From contig NZ_NFLF01000013.1 of assembly GCF_002160765.1 (NCBI RefSeq), positions 46,724-110,723 on the forward strand: a stretch of DNA of 64,000 nucleotides, in the 5' to 3' direction. Source of the DNA: Lachnoclostridium sp. An138. Lineage in GTDB: Bacteria; Bacillota; Clostridia; Lachnospirales; Lachnospiraceae. A program made the position numbers and the translations under genes. The notes under the pieces were generated by a model, which saw only the letters and a list, made by a program, of their open reading frames with translations, was not told the DNA's origin and did not search any database. This document shows, one piece after another, positions 1 to 9,111 of this stretch (the first letter of the stretch is position 1; each line of letters begins with the position of its first letter).

Positions 1-1033
1 AAAATTTCCGGATGGCTTCCACAGAAAACTCCCTGTCGCCCATAATACCCTTCCGGTAGAACAGCACCACAACCATAATCAGGATGGAAAATACAACCTT
101 GCGGAATCCGGGGCGCAGAAGCGTCAGATGAATATCTCCGATATAAAGGTTCTCGTTGTCCAGGAAACGCAGCCACCATTCCGAACATGCGATAAACAGG
201 AAGGAACCGATGCAGCTTCCTGTGATGGAGCCGATTCCGCCGATTACCACAATCAGAAGAATCTCATAAGTCATGGCTGACTTGAACATGGACGCCTGAA
301 TCGTAGTCTGGTACATGGCCAGCAGTCCGCCTGACACTCCCGCGAAGAAAGAGCTGATCACGAAAGCCAGCCGCTTGTGATGAGCCAGATTGATTCCCAT
401 GGCTTCCGCCGCAATCTCATCATCCCGGATAGCTTTAAAAGCGCGTCCGTAGGTGGAATTGATCAGAAGCACAATCAGTCCGATGCAGATACCCGCCACA
501 ATAAAGGGGAACAGGACGGACTGGAAGGTCGGAAAGCTTCTCAGAAGGTTGGAGCCGTTTGTCAGGGGGCCCAGCTTATCCCACTGGAATACCGCGCGGA
601 TGATTTCCGCGAATCCCAGAGTCGCAATCGCCAGATAGTCGCTCTTCAGGCGGAGAACGGGAAGTCCGATCAGATAGGCGAACACAGCCGCCACAAGACC
701 GCCTGCAATCAGGGCCAGCGGAACCGGAATCGCGAACTGTATGATTCCGCCGTCAAAATACTGATAGACGCTGGCGCGGGATTCCACCGGAATCGTCAGA
801 ATCGCATAGGTGTAAGCGCCCAGCAGCATAAAGCCTGCCTGTCCCAGCGAGAACAGGCCCGTAAAACCGTTCAGCAGGTTCATGGACACTGCTACCAGCG
901 CGTAAATCGCTCCCTTTTTCAATACCATAAAGAGCATGGAACTGGAAGGCAGCACCTGCTCCAGGATAAACAGGAGACCCAGGAGAGCGGCGATGAGTCC
1001 CACATTCCATATTACTTTTGTCTGTTTCTTCAT
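1..1033 (-). CDS. livM: LivM-type branched-chain amino acid ABC permease (partial)
   Basis: Second membrane subunit of a LIV-family ABC importer, forming the inner-membrane channel with LivH. The start is ATG at 1033, preceded by GGAGGCGGCAT, and the frame stays open to base 1, so only the last residues are missing. The N-terminus (MKKQTKVIWN) leads into successive hydrophobic segments, and the conserved LivM stretch MNLLNGFTGLFSLGQAGF is readable near residues 60-80. It lies 14 nt after livH in the same direction. The ATPases livG and livF would be expected just beyond the left edge. Family assignment is firm; amino-acid specificity is inferred. Confidence 0.9.
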   Translation of the reverse strand, partial: MKKQTKVIWNVGLIAALLGLLFILEQVLPSSSMLFMVLKKGAIYALVAVSMNLLNGFTGLFSLGQAGFMLLGAYTYAILTIPVESRASVYQYFDGGIIQFAIPVPLALIAGGLVAAVFAYLIGLPVLRLKSDYLAIATLGFAEIIRAVFQWDKLGPLTNGSNLLRSFPTFQSVLFPFIVAGICIGLIVLLINSTYGRAFKAIRDDEIAAEAMGINLAHHKRLAFVISSFFAGVSGGLLAMYQTTIQASMFKSAMTYEILLIVVIGGIGSITGSCIGSFLFIACSEWWLRFLDNENLYIGDIHLTLLRPGFRKVVFSILIMVVVLFYRKGIMGDREFSVEAIRKF

Positions 1034-1047
1034 CTTATGCCGCCTCC

Positions 1048-1932
1048 TTATACCTTATCGATAGCCTTCTCACCAAAGAGTCCCGTAGGCTTGGCGATCA
1101 GAATCACAATCAGAAGGGCAAAGGTGAACGCGTCGGAAAAGGTGGTCCAGCCCAGACCCTTAATGATGTTTTCACAGATACCAATGATAAACGCTCCGAT
1201 CACGGCGCCCGGTATGGAACCGATTCCGCCGAATACGGCCGCCACAAAGGCCTTCAATCCGGGCATGGCTCCCGCCGTCGGAGTCACGCCTGTGTAGTTT
1301 GTAAAGTAAAGCATGCTTCCGATAGCTGCCAGAAAGCTTCCGATTACAAAAGTCATGCTGATGACGGAATTGATTTTGATACCCATCAGCTGTGAGGTCT
1401 CAAAATCTCTTGAAGCGGCCCGCATGGCCATGCCGACCTTCGTGTATTTGATCAGAAGCACCAGCACAACTACCAGCAGAACCGTCAGAACCGGCGTCAC
1501 AAGCGTCACGCGCTTGGTTGTCGCTCCCAGAATCGTAACCGTGTCGCTGAGCCAGGGAATAGCCGGATACTGCTGAGACAGTCCGCCCGTGATGTACAGA
1601 GCCAGATTCTGCAGCAGATACGATACGCCGATAGCCGAAATCATAACGGACATACGGGGAGCGCTCCGCAGAGGCTTATAAGCCGCCCGCTCCACCAGAA
1701 AGCCCAGCGCCACCGTAGCCGCGATCACCAGCAGAATCGCAAGGGGCATAGGCATAACTGTCACGGCATAGACCATAATCAGTCCTGCCACCATGAAAAT
1801 ATCGCCATGAGCAAAGTTGATCAGTCTCAGGATGCCATAGACCATCGTGTAGCCAATGGCAATCAGGGCATACTGGCCGCCCACTGAGATTCCTGCCATC
1901 AGATATGGCAGGTTCTTGCTTATCCAATCCAT
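1048..1932 (-). CDS. livH: LivH-type branched-chain amino acid ABC permease
   Basis: First membrane subunit of the LIV-type ABC importer, 294 aa, the usual LivH length. About eight hydrophobic segments are visible; the family motif GILRLINFAHGDIFM lies near residues 33-47 and a conserved loop GLKAFVAAVFGGIGSIPGA near 225. ATG at 1932 has GGAGG seven bases upstream. It sits between the binding protein (livJ, upstream) and livM (downstream), the standard order. A 13-base-pair hairpin separates it from livJ, which may help keep binding-protein mRNA more abundant than permease mRNA (inference). Confidence 0.93.
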   Translation of the reverse strand: MDWISKNLPYLMAGISVGGQYALIAIGYTMVYGILRLINFAHGDIFMVAGLIMVYAVTVMPMPLAILLVIAATVALGFLVERAAYKPLRSAPRMSVMISAIGVSYLLQNLALYITGGLSQQYPAIPWLSDTVTILGATTKRVTLVTPVLTVLLVVVLVLLIKYTKVGMAMRAASRDFETSQLMGIKINSVISMTFVIGSFLAAIGSMLYFTNYTGVTPTAGAMPGLKAFVAAVFGGIGSIPGAVIGAFIIGICENIIKGLGWTTFSDAFTFALLIVILIAKPTGLFGEKAIDKV

Positions 1933-1974
1933 AAAGAACCTCCGATTTCCGAATCACTTTATCTTCAAGACGCG

Positions 1975-2011
1975 TCTATGGCGGGAGATTGTTCTGCACT
2001 CCCGCCATAGA
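1975..2011 (-). promoter_or_regulatory. livJ-livH intercistronic hairpin
   Basis: Perfect 13-bp inverted repeat (arms TCTATGGCGGGAG and CTCCCGCCATAGA) with an 11-base loop, lying between the binding-protein stop and livH. No U-run follows on the transcribed strand, so it looks like an mRNA-stabilising or processing hairpin rather than a full terminator. Confidence 0.6.
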
Positions 2012-2056
2012 GCCTCTGTTACCTGTCTTTCATAACCTTAAGCGGCCGGCGTCCTC

Positions 2057-3256
2057 TTAGTTAACGCTCTGCTCCGCCACGAAATCCCATGCGCCCGTCT
2101 CAGTATTCGCATTCTTTACATAAGCCGCGTCACGGTTCGCATCTCCAATTTCATTAAAGGAAATATCTCCGCTCACACCTGTATAAGTCACATCCCAGAG
2201 CGCTTCATTGACTGCTGCCGGATCGGTGGAGCCTGCTGCCTTCAGAGCCTCAAGGGCCACATAGTAAGCGTCATATCCCATAACAGTCAGACCGGAAACC
2301 GTATCGTCTCCTCCGTTGTTCGCCTTGGCTGTGGAATCGCTGTTGATCCATTCCTTAATGCCTGCGTCAAATTCCGGATCTCCGCCTTCCTGATAGAAGG
2401 TAGATACATAGATATCTACATCTTTGCCCTCTGCCGCGTTCAGGATAACATTGGAATCCCAGGTGTCGCCTGCCAGAAGCGGCATTCCCAGTCCCTGGGA
2501 AGCGGCCTGCTCAATCAGAAGAGCGGCAACCTCTGTGGAGGACGGAGCGAAGAATACCTCTGCCCCTTCATTCTTTGCAGAAGTGATGTAGGAGGTGAAA
2601 TCGCTGTTTCCTTCCTGGAAGGTCTCGGAGACAACCTCTCCGCCAAGAGCCTCAAAAGCTTCTGTGAAATAGTATCCAAGTCCTGTAGAATAATCATCCC
2701 CCAGCTTTGTCAGCACATAGGCTTTCTCTGCTGAGAAATTATCGCTTGCAAAGTTGGCAAGCACCGTGCCCTGGAACGGGTCCAGGAAGCAGATACGGAA
2801 GTAATGGGTATTTCCCTCTGTGATCTGCGGGTTCGTACAGGTCACGCCGATCACCGGAATGCCGGCTTCCTTGAAAGTATCAGAGCCTGCGATGGACACA
2901 CCGGAACCATAAGAGCCAAGTACCACAGACACGCCGTCGCTTACCAGCGTAGCTGCTGCTGAAGGCGCTTTGTCGTTGGAAGACTCATTGTCTACAATAT
3001 CCAGCTGAACCGTATACTCCTTGCCGCCAATCTCTACCGTAGGAGTCACATAATTCGCGTACTGGATACCAAGGGTCTCCTGCTTTCCGCCTGCACCATT
3101 GTCGCCGGACGCCGGCTCGAACACTCCGATCTTTACCACATCACCGCCGGCAGCCGAAGAGCTGTCCGATGTGGATTCCGGTGTTCTCTCGCATCCTGCA
3201 AGCAGTGTGCTCAGCATGGCTGCCGCAAGCAATACTGATAATACTCGTTTTTTCAT
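2057..3256 (-). CDS. livJ: Branched-chain amino acid ABC transporter substrate-binding lipoprotein
   Basis: Extracellular receptor of the LIV-type importer, 399 aa. The N-terminus is a lipoprotein signal (MKKRVLSVLLAAAMLSTLLAGC) with lipobox LLAGC, so Cys22 would carry the lipid anchor. The mature part begins with a Ser/Gly-rich linker and then a type I periplasmic-binding fold, with readable family stretches such as VKIGVFEPASGDNGAGG near residue 41 and PVIGVTC near 135. GGAGGGAATAGTT precedes ATG 3256 and a consensus promoter lies at 3346-3374. It is the first gene of livJ-livH-livM. The ligand (Leu/Ile/Val or another amino acid) cannot be read from sequence. Confidence 0.92.
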   Translation of the reverse strand: MKKRVLSVLLAAAMLSTLLAGCERTPESTSDSSSAAGGDVVKIGVFEPASGDNGAGGKQETLGIQYANYVTPTVEIGGKEYTVQLDIVDNESSNDKAPSAAATLVSDGVSVVLGSYGSGVSIAGSDTFKEAGIPVIGVTCTNPQITEGNTHYFRICFLDPFQGTVLANFASDNFSAEKAYVLTKLGDDYSTGLGYYFTEAFEALGGEVVSETFQEGNSDFTSYITSAKNEGAEVFFAPSSTEVAALLIEQAASQGLGMPLLAGDTWDSNVILNAAEGKDVDIYVSTFYQEGGDPEFDAGIKEWINSDSTAKANNGGDDTVSGLTVMGYDAYYVALEALKAAGSTDPAAVNEALWDVTYTGVSGDISFNEIGDANRDAAYVKNANTETGAWDFVAEQSVN

Positions 3257-3345
3257 AACTATTCCCTCCTGTGCTTACGCAGACACTGTCCTGTATGTAT
3301 GTACGTTCTTCAAAGACATTTGTGCGCGCTATTAATACGCGCTTT

Positions 3346-3374
3346 AGTATATCACTTTTAGATCCAGATTTCAA
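3346..3374 (-). promoter_or_regulatory. livJHM promoter
   Basis: On the minus strand, TTGAAA (3374-3369), a 17-base spacer and TATACT (3351-3346). An imperfect palindrome (GCGCG, TATTAATA-type centre, GCGCGC) at 3324-3342 lies just downstream of the -10 and could be an operator. Confidence 0.75.
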
Positions 3375-3392
3375 GCGTAAATATTTCAATAG

Positions 3393-3432
3393 AAATAAAA
3401 AGACGCCCTGCACCGGAAAATGCAGAACGTCT
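3393..3432 (-). terminator. Terminator of the DUF6465 gene
   Basis: Stem formed by AGACG and CTGCA paired with TGCAG and CGTCT, followed on the minus strand by TTTTTATTT. It lies directly after the stop at 3466 and before the livJ promoter. Confidence 0.8.
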
Positions 3433-3465
3433 CTCTTTTTATCTGTATGTTGTATGAATATCCGA

Positions 3466-3894
3466 TTACAGTGCGATCTTTCCGCTCTCCTTGCCGTTGA
3501 TCACATAGTAAGCCGCCATATCCTCGGGCTTTACATAGAGATCCAGGCTCTTGATGGAAGAGGCACGGTGTCCGAGAGCAACCCACTCCTCAGTTACCTT
3601 CGCTGTCAGGTCTGCCGTGGAAATCTCCAGTCCCGCGAACTGAACGTATACGTTCTGTGTCACTGCGGGCTTCTCCGCCTTCACTGTCTTCTTCGCTGTA
3701 GTCTTCTTCGCAGTCTCTTTCTTTGCAGTCTCTTTCTTTGCTGCGGTCTTCTTTGCCGGCTCAGCCTTTACGGGCTCTGCCTTGGTCTCTGCGGGTTTCT
3801 CTGCCTTTACAGGCTCTGCTGTCTTCACCGGATCGCTTGCCACTGCGGTCTCTGCTGCCTTCTTCGTAGTCGCTGTTGCTTTCTTAGCAGTCAT
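3466..3894 (-). CDS. DUF6465 family Lys/Ala-rich protein
   Basis: 142 aa. Residues 1-75 are a low-complexity basic tail made of repeated AKK, KETAKK and PVKAE units, resembling histone-like or nucleic-acid-binding tails. Residues 80-142 form a compact domain (NVYVQFAGLEISTADL ... LDLYVKPEDMAAYYVINGK) matching DUF6465 as I know it from Lachnospiraceae. I chose the start MTAKKATATTKK at 3894 because GAGGAGG lies six bases upstream; the in-frame ATG at 3915 has no such site. It is monocistronic with its own promoter (4010-4038) and terminator. Function is unknown; nucleoid or RNA binding is only a guess from the basic tail. Confidence 0.85.
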   Translation of the reverse strand: MTAKKATATTKKAAETAVASDPVKTAEPVKAEKPAETKAEPVKAEPAKKTAAKKETAKKETAKKTTAKKTVKAEKPAVTQNVYVQFAGLEISTADLTAKVTEEWVALGHRASSIKSLDLYVKPEDMAAYYVINGKESGKIAL

Positions 3895-4009
3895 AATAAT
3901 CCTCCTCAAATTCAAACCTCACCGTCATACGGTCAGGGACAGCAGCAGAGAATCACATATTCATGCTCCTCTGAAGCTGTGCAGTACAATGATACTTTTT
4001 GACAGACCT

Positions 4010-4038
4010 ATTATATTGCATTTTTCCAATTAATGCAA
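4010..4038 (-). promoter_or_regulatory. Promoter of the DUF6465 gene
   Basis: TTGCAT (4038-4033), 17-base spacer, TATAAT (4015-4010) on the minus strand. A perfect 14-base palindrome CAAGAATGTTCTTG (4036-4049) overlaps the upstream edge of the -35 box and may be an operator. Confidence 0.75.
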
Positions 4039-4071
4039 GAATGTTCTTGTTTTTAATTAAATACAGACAAT

Positions 4072-5319
4072 TTAAAACAGAGCGTCCTTCAGAGAGTGGA
4101 TGAAGAGTCCGCTGCGGAGCTTCGGCTCAAACCAGGTGGATTTGGGAGGCATCAAAAGCCCCGCGTCCGCCACGGCAAACAGCTCCCCGATCGAAGTGGG
4201 ATACATGGCAAAAGCCGCCTTCATATCCGTATGTACCCGGCGCTCCAGCTCGGAAAGGCCCCGGATTCCGCCCACAAAATCGATCCGTTTATCCGTCTTG
4301 GGGTCCTGAATACCCAGCACCGGAGCAAGAATCTGCTTCTGCAGCACGGACACGTCCAGTCCTTCCACCGGGTCTGTATTTTCGTAAGCGGGCTTCAGAG
4401 TCAGGAGATACCACTGATCCTCCAGGAACAGCGTTACCTCTCCCTTTTTCTCCGGATGAGCCGCCTTTTCCAGCTTCCGCACTTCAAATACTTCCCTTAC
4501 CCTGTCCAGAAACTGCTCTGGCGTCAGGCCGTTCAGATCCTTTACCACCCGGTTATAATCCATGATCATCAGCTCATCATCCGGGAAAATCACGGAGAGG
4601 AAATAGTTAAACTCCTCTTCCCCCGTATAGCCTGGATGTTCTTCTCTTCTCTTTACGCCCACGCGGACCGCTGAAGCCGCCCGGTGATGGCCGTCCGCGA
4701 TGTACAAGGCGTCCATTCTCTGAAACGCGGAGCGGATCGCGGCGATCTCCTCTGAGCCGGATATCTTCCATCCTCTGTGGCGGATTCCATCCTCTGACAC
4801 AAAATCAAAGAGCGGCTCCTTCTGCTTTTCCTGAGCCGTCAGTCTTTTCAGCGTCTCTTCCCTGCGGTAAGCCAGGAAAATGGGGCCTGTCTGAGCGTCG
4901 CAGACATCCACATGGCGCACCCGGTCCTCTTCCTTTTCCCGCCTTGTATTTTCATGTTTTTTAATACGGTTCTCCAGATAATCGTCCACAGAAGCGCAGG
5001 CCACGATACCTGTCTGGCTGCGTCCGTTCATGGTCAGCTCATAGAGATAATAGCAGGGCGCGCCGTCCTGGATAAAATCTCCCTGCTCCACCATGCTCCA
5101 GAGAAGCTCTCTGGCTTTCTCATAGACGCGGCCGTCATAGAGATCCACGTCTTCCGGAAGCTGGGTCTCCGCGCGGTCAATGCGCAGAAAGCTTAAGGGC
5201 CTGTCCTTTACCGCCTCCCTGGCCTCGGCACGGCTGTACACATCGTAGGGAAGGGCCGCGATCATTTCCTCTTTCCCCTTCGCAGGACGGATTGCGGGAA
5301 AGGGCCTGATATCCGCCAT
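4072..5319 (-). CDS. DUF1015 family protein
   Basis: 415 aa, the usual DUF1015 (PF06245) length. Typical features are the N-terminal FPAIRPAKGKEEMIAALPYDVYS region, the central YIADGHHRAASAV motif around residue 210, and a C-terminal FVGG-containing segment. The GHHR motif resembles ParB/Srx-type phosphotransfer domains and suggests nucleotide or phosphate handling, but no reaction is established for the family as far as I know. ATG 5319 overlaps the serA stop by one base (TGATG), so it is translationally coupled as third gene of serC-serA-DUF1015. A role linked to serine or phosphoserine metabolism follows from that position alone. Confidence 0.88.
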   Translation of the reverse strand: MADIRPFPAIRPAKGKEEMIAALPYDVYSRAEAREAVKDRPLSFLRIDRAETQLPEDVDLYDGRVYEKARELLWSMVEQGDFIQDGAPCYYLYELTMNGRSQTGIVACASVDDYLENRIKKHENTRREKEEDRVRHVDVCDAQTGPIFLAYRREETLKRLTAQEKQKEPLFDFVSEDGIRHRGWKISGSEEIAAIRSAFQRMDALYIADGHHRAASAVRVGVKRREEHPGYTGEEEFNYFLSVIFPDDELMIMDYNRVVKDLNGLTPEQFLDRVREVFEVRKLEKAAHPEKKGEVTLFLEDQWYLLTLKPAYENTDPVEGLDVSVLQKQILAPVLGIQDPKTDKRIDFVGGIRGLSELERRVHTDMKAAFAMYPTSIGELFAVADAGLLMPPKSTWFEPKLRSGLFIHSLKDALF

Positions 5320-6482
5320 CAGCAGATCACCCTGACTTTCAGGACGCCGTCTACAGCCTCCAGCTGCTCTACCAGCTCACGGCTCGCGGGACTTTCCAGG
5401 TCAAACATGGAGTAGGCATAGTCCCCCCGGCTCTTGTTTGTCATGTTTCCGATATTATAATTTGCCTGTCCGAGAATCGTCGTAAACTGGCTCAGCATGT
5501 TCTTGACATTTCTGTGGCAGATTGCGACTCTGGCCGGGTAGCTGGGGATTCCCATATCGCAGTCCGGATAGTTGACGGAATTCTTGATATTTCCATGCTC
5601 CAGATAGCAGCGCACCTCTTTCACAGCCATGCGGGCGCAGTTTTCCTCCGCCTCCTCGGTAGACGCTCCCAGATGGGGAATCACGATGCAGCCCTTCGCT
5701 CCCGCTGTGGTGGGGTTCGGGAAATCGCTGACGTACCGTTTTACCTTGCCCTTCTTCAGAGCCAGCACCATGGCGTCCTCGTCTACCAGCAGATCTCTGG
5801 CAAAATTCAGGACCACCACTCCATCCTTCATCTTCTCAATGGCCTCTGTGTTGATCATCTTCTTTGTACTTTCCAGAAGAGGCACATGGATGGTGATGTA
5901 ATCACATTCCCTGTAGATGTCGTCCACATTGGTGATATGGCGGATGCTTCTGGACAGATTCCAGGCCGCGTCCACGGAAATATAGGGATCGTAGCCAAGC
6001 ACTTCCATGCCCAGATGGACCGCCGCGTTCGCCACCTTTACGCCGATAGCTCCAAGGCCGATGATTCCCAGCTTTTTGCCCTCGATTTCATGGCCGGCAA
6101 ACTGCTTCTTCTGCTTCTCTGCCAGCTTGGAAATCTCCTCATTCATCCGCTCGGACTGCACCCAGTTCACGCCGCCGATGATGTCTCTGGCCGCCAGCAG
6201 AAGGCCGGCCAGAACCAGCTCCTTGACGCCGTTGGCATTGGCTCCCGGCGTATTGAATACCACAATTCCCTGCTCCGCGCATTTTCCCAGGGGAATATTG
6301 TTCACGCCTGCGCCTGCCCGGGCAATGGTCTTCAGGTTCTTCGGAAACTCCATATCATGGAGAGCCGCGCTTCTCACCAGGAGGGCGTCTGCTTCCTCTA
6401 TCTCTTCTACTTCCGCATAATCACGGGTAAAATGATCAAGACCGAATTTCGCTATCTGATTCATGCATTTGTACTGATACAT
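5319..6482 (-). CDS. serA: D-3-phosphoglycerate dehydrogenase
   Basis: Catalyses 3-phosphoglycerate + NAD+ to 3-phosphohydroxypyruvate, the first step of serine synthesis, in the cytoplasm. It has 387 aa, the short clostridial form. The NAD-binding motif GLGAIG lies at residues 142-147, the catalytic Arg region in NFARDLLVDEDAM, and the catalytic His in IPHLGASTEEAEENC. The last about 75 residues form an ACT domain (FTTILGQANYNIGNMTN), which could bind serine for feedback. ATG lies three bases after the serC stop. No serB-type phosphatase gene is present here. Confidence 0.96.
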   Translation of the reverse strand: MYQYKCMNQIAKFGLDHFTRDYAEVEEIEEADALLVRSAALHDMEFPKNLKTIARAGAGVNNIPLGKCAEQGIVVFNTPGANANGVKELVLAGLLLAARDIIGGVNWVQSERMNEEISKLAEKQKKQFAGHEIEGKKLGIIGLGAIGVKVANAAVHLGMEVLGYDPYISVDAAWNLSRSIRHITNVDDIYRECDYITIHVPLLESTKKMINTEAIEKMKDGVVVLNFARDLLVDEDAMVLALKKGKVKRYVSDFPNPTTAGAKGCIVIPHLGASTEEAEENCARMAVKEVRCYLEHGNIKNSVNYPDCDMGIPSYPARVAICHRNVKNMLSQFTTILGQANYNIGNMTNKSRGDYAYSMFDLESPASRELVEQLEAVDGVLKVRVIC

Positions 6483-6485
6483 CGC

Positions 6486-7565
6486 TTAGTTCTCCTCCTC
6501 AAACTTCTTCATGAACTCCACAAGAGCCTTTACGCCCTCCAGAGGCATGGCATTGTAGATGCTGGCCCGCATGCCGCCCACGCTTCTGTGGCCCTTCAGG
6601 TTCACAAGGCCGGCTTCTTCCGCCTCTTTCACAAATTTCGCGTCCAGCTCCTTGTCGCCGGTCACAAAGGGTACGTTCATCATGGAACGGTCCTCTTTGC
6701 GGACTGTTCCCTTAAACAGCCGGCTGCTGTCCAGGAAGTCATAGAGGACGGCTGCCTTTTCTTCGTTTCTGGCCTTCATCACTTCCAGACCGCCCTGCTT
6801 CTTCAGCCATTTGAAGACCTTGCCGCACATGTAGATGCAGTAGCAGTTGGGCGTATTGTAAAGAGAATTGGCGTCCGCGTGAATCTTGTATTTCATATAG
6901 GTCGGCGTATAGGGCAGCGTATCCTCCGTAATCAGATCTTCACGGATAATCACGATAGCCATACCAGCCGGTCCGATATTTTTCTGAACGCCGCCGTAAA
7001 TCAGACCATATTTGGATACATCCACCGGCTCAGAGAGAAAACAGGAGGAAACATCGGATACCAGGAGCTTGCCCTTGGTATTGGGAAGCGTATGGAACTT
7101 GGTGCCGTAAATGGTATTGTTCTCACAGATATAGACATAATCCGCGTCCGGGCTGATATTCAAATCCGAACAGTCCGGAATATAGGAAAAGGTCTCATCC
7201 TCAGAAGAGGCGATGGCGTTGGCCTTTCCGTAGATCTGCGCTTCCTTGAAAGCCTTCTTCGCCCACTGTCCGGTGATGATATAATCTGCCACACGGTTCT
7301 TCATCAGATTCATGGGAATCGCCGCGAACTGCAGATGAGCTCCGCCCTGCATGAACAGAATCTTATAGTTGTCCGGAATCTGCATCAGATCCTTCAAATC
7401 CTGCTCCGCCTCATTCAGAATGTTCTCAAAGGCCCTGGAACGGTGAGACATCTCCATCACAGACATGCCTGTTCCCTGATAGTCCATCATCTCGGCTGCT
7501 GCTTCCCGCAGCACCTCTTCCGGCAGAACCGCAGGACCCGCCGAAAAATTGTACACACGACTCAT
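6486..7565 (-). CDS. serC: Phosphoserine aminotransferase
   Basis: PLP enzyme converting 3-phosphohydroxypyruvate and glutamate to phosphoserine and 2-oxoglutarate. 359 aa, standard length. The N-terminus MSRVYNFSAGPAVLPEEVL is the SerC signature, HRSR near residue 41 contributes to phosphate binding, and the PLP Lys is K195 in GGVQKNIGPAG. GGAGG precedes ATG 7565, and a near-consensus promoter lies at 7610-7638. It is the first gene of serC-serA-DUF1015, so the two consecutive serine-pathway enzymes are made together. Confidence 0.97.
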   Translation of the reverse strand: MSRVYNFSAGPAVLPEEVLREAAAEMMDYQGTGMSVMEMSHRSRAFENILNEAEQDLKDLMQIPDNYKILFMQGGAHLQFAAIPMNLMKNRVADYIITGQWAKKAFKEAQIYGKANAIASSEDETFSYIPDCSDLNISPDADYVYICENNTIYGTKFHTLPNTKGKLLVSDVSSCFLSEPVDVSKYGLIYGGVQKNIGPAGMAIVIIREDLITEDTLPYTPTYMKYKIHADANSLYNTPNCYCIYMCGKVFKWLKKQGGLEVMKARNEEKAAVLYDFLDSSRLFKGTVRKEDRSMMNVPFVTGDKELDAKFVKEAEEAGLVNLKGHRSVGGMRASIYNAMPLEGVKALVEFMKKFEEEN

Positions 7566-7609
7566 TTTTCATTTCCTCCTCTTCTTGTAAAGCAGTGTTC
7601 TTTTCTGTT

Positions 7610-7638
7610 ATTGTATGCTTTCGTTAATCTTCTGTCAA
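7610..7638 (-). promoter_or_regulatory. serC-serA-DUF1015 promoter
   Basis: TTGACA (7638-7633), 17-base spacer, TACAAT (7615-7610) on the minus strand, about 45 bases before the serC start. I see no riboswitch or T-box in the short leader. Confidence 0.8.
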
Positions 7639-7709
7639 TTCCGTTTCTCAAAAGCCTGCTTTATAAATTCACGGCAGCCCATCTCTGCCGACGAACTGCC
7701 GCGGAAAAT

Positions 7710-9083
7710 CTAATAATACAGTACTACCGGCGTACCGGAATCCATATTTTCAAAAATTACCTTCATGGCTGCCGGAGGCGTATTGACACATCCGTGAGAG
7801 CCATTGGTGAGATAGACCGTACCGCCGAATTCTCTTCTCCAGCTGGCGTCATGGATTCCATAATTGCCATAAAAGGGCATCCAGTATTTGACCGGAGTGG
7901 CGTAATTGTCGCCCCGCAGCACCGCGTTCCGGTCCTTGTACTGAATCGCGGCAACCATGGAAGGCGTACCGTAATTCCGGCTGATATTTCCGGTCACCAC
8001 GTCTGTGTCTATCAGAAGAGCGCCGTCTTTGTAAGCCCACATATGCTGGGCTCCCATATCCACCTCGATATAGGTATCGCCCACATCATTGTTGTCTCCC
8101 CAGGCTTTTCCTTCCCGGGACCAGGCAGGCTGTTTTGCGGCTGTCTCGCCCTTCTCCACCGAAGCCAGCAGGGCTGCGGTTTCCGTCTCCTGATCGATCT
8201 GCCAGCCGTAATTTCCTCCGCTGACTGTGATTACACCCCGCAGCGTGCTGTTGAACTGGCGGGATTTCTTGTAGGTATCCCGTCTGTCTGCCAGCCCCGC
8301 TACCCATGCTCTGACAGCCTCCTCACTCAGTGACGCCTCACAGCCGTCCAGCTGAATGAAGCCTGCCACCACCGAACTGTCCACCACCTCAGTCTGTGAA
8401 CCGAACTCATAAGTCACTTCCGTGGCAAACCACTGGTCCAGCTTCGCGGTAAGCTCCGTAATCTCCGGCGAGTCCGCGGTCAGAGAGGGCGCCTCATAGC
8501 AGCCGGCTTCCTCCAGATCAACCGTCTCCGTCAGAGTCTCCGCCGCCGCGCGGACCTGTTCCTTTAATACATCTTCTTTTATCCGGGAGCCCTGCTGCTC
8601 CGGGTAAAGCTCATAGCCGTCTGCCGTCAGCTCCACCCGGGCGTCTTCCGGCTCCTCCCCCTCCCGCACACAGGACAGGGATGCAAGAGTTTCATCAAAT
8701 GTCTCTTCGTCAAAGGTGATATCCGGTGCTATCTGGTAAGTATCCTGCTGCCAGAACATCCGCGGCCACAGAAAACCGTTCTGAACCCTTTTGTAGTTCC
8801 TCACGTTCTCCGTCTCGGAAAAGCTCATGCCCAGCTGCTGCGCCGTCACGCTTTCTTCCGTACCTCCCCGCTCCAGAAGCGTCAGCCCGTACCCTTCCGC
8901 CTGTTCCAGAATCAGGCTGTTTACCTGCTTCACCGTCTGAAACTCCACATTTTCTCCATTTACCGCAGTTCCCAGGAAAAAATGCTCCATAAAGTATACG
9001 GAAGCCGCAAGATAGGCCAGGAAGATTCCTGCCAGAATCCAAAGATACCAGCGTATACGTTTCAACATTTTAAGGTTCTCCAT
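7710..9083 (-). CDS. Membrane-anchored L,D-transpeptidase (YkuD)
   Basis: 457 aa. A short cytoplasmic N-terminus and one membrane segment (about residues 11-31, WYLWILAGIFLAYLAASVYF) place the rest outside. The central part resembles the peptidoglycan-binding/VanW-associated region common in Firmicutes YkuD proteins. The C-terminal domain has the YkuD catalytic pattern: IHDASWRREFGG, then SHGCVN with nucleophile Cys432. The expected activity is 3-3 crosslinking of peptidoglycan stem peptides or attachment of surface groups. The gene is alone between serC and ilvB. Family call is firm; cellular role is inferred. Confidence 0.92.
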   Translation of the reverse strand: MENLKMLKRIRWYLWILAGIFLAYLAASVYFMEHFFLGTAVNGENVEFQTVKQVNSLILEQAEGYGLTLLERGGTEESVTAQQLGMSFSETENVRNYKRVQNGFLWPRMFWQQDTYQIAPDITFDEETFDETLASLSCVREGEEPEDARVELTADGYELYPEQQGSRIKEDVLKEQVRAAAETLTETVDLEEAGCYEAPSLTADSPEITELTAKLDQWFATEVTYEFGSQTEVVDSSVVAGFIQLDGCEASLSEEAVRAWVAGLADRRDTYKKSRQFNSTLRGVITVSGGNYGWQIDQETETAALLASVEKGETAAKQPAWSREGKAWGDNNDVGDTYIEVDMGAQHMWAYKDGALLIDTDVVTGNISRNYGTPSMVAAIQYKDRNAVLRGDNYATPVKYWMPFYGNYGIHDASWRREFGGTVYLTNGSHGCVNTPPAAMKVIFENMDSGTPVVLYY

Positions 9084-9111
9084 TGTCAGTTATTTTTTTA
9101 TTTCTGTTACG

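Noticed and set aside
5514..8333. 939-codon open frame on the plus strand
   Set aside because: It is antisense to serA, serC and the L,D-transpeptidase gene, has His/Arg-rich composition and no domain or RBS.
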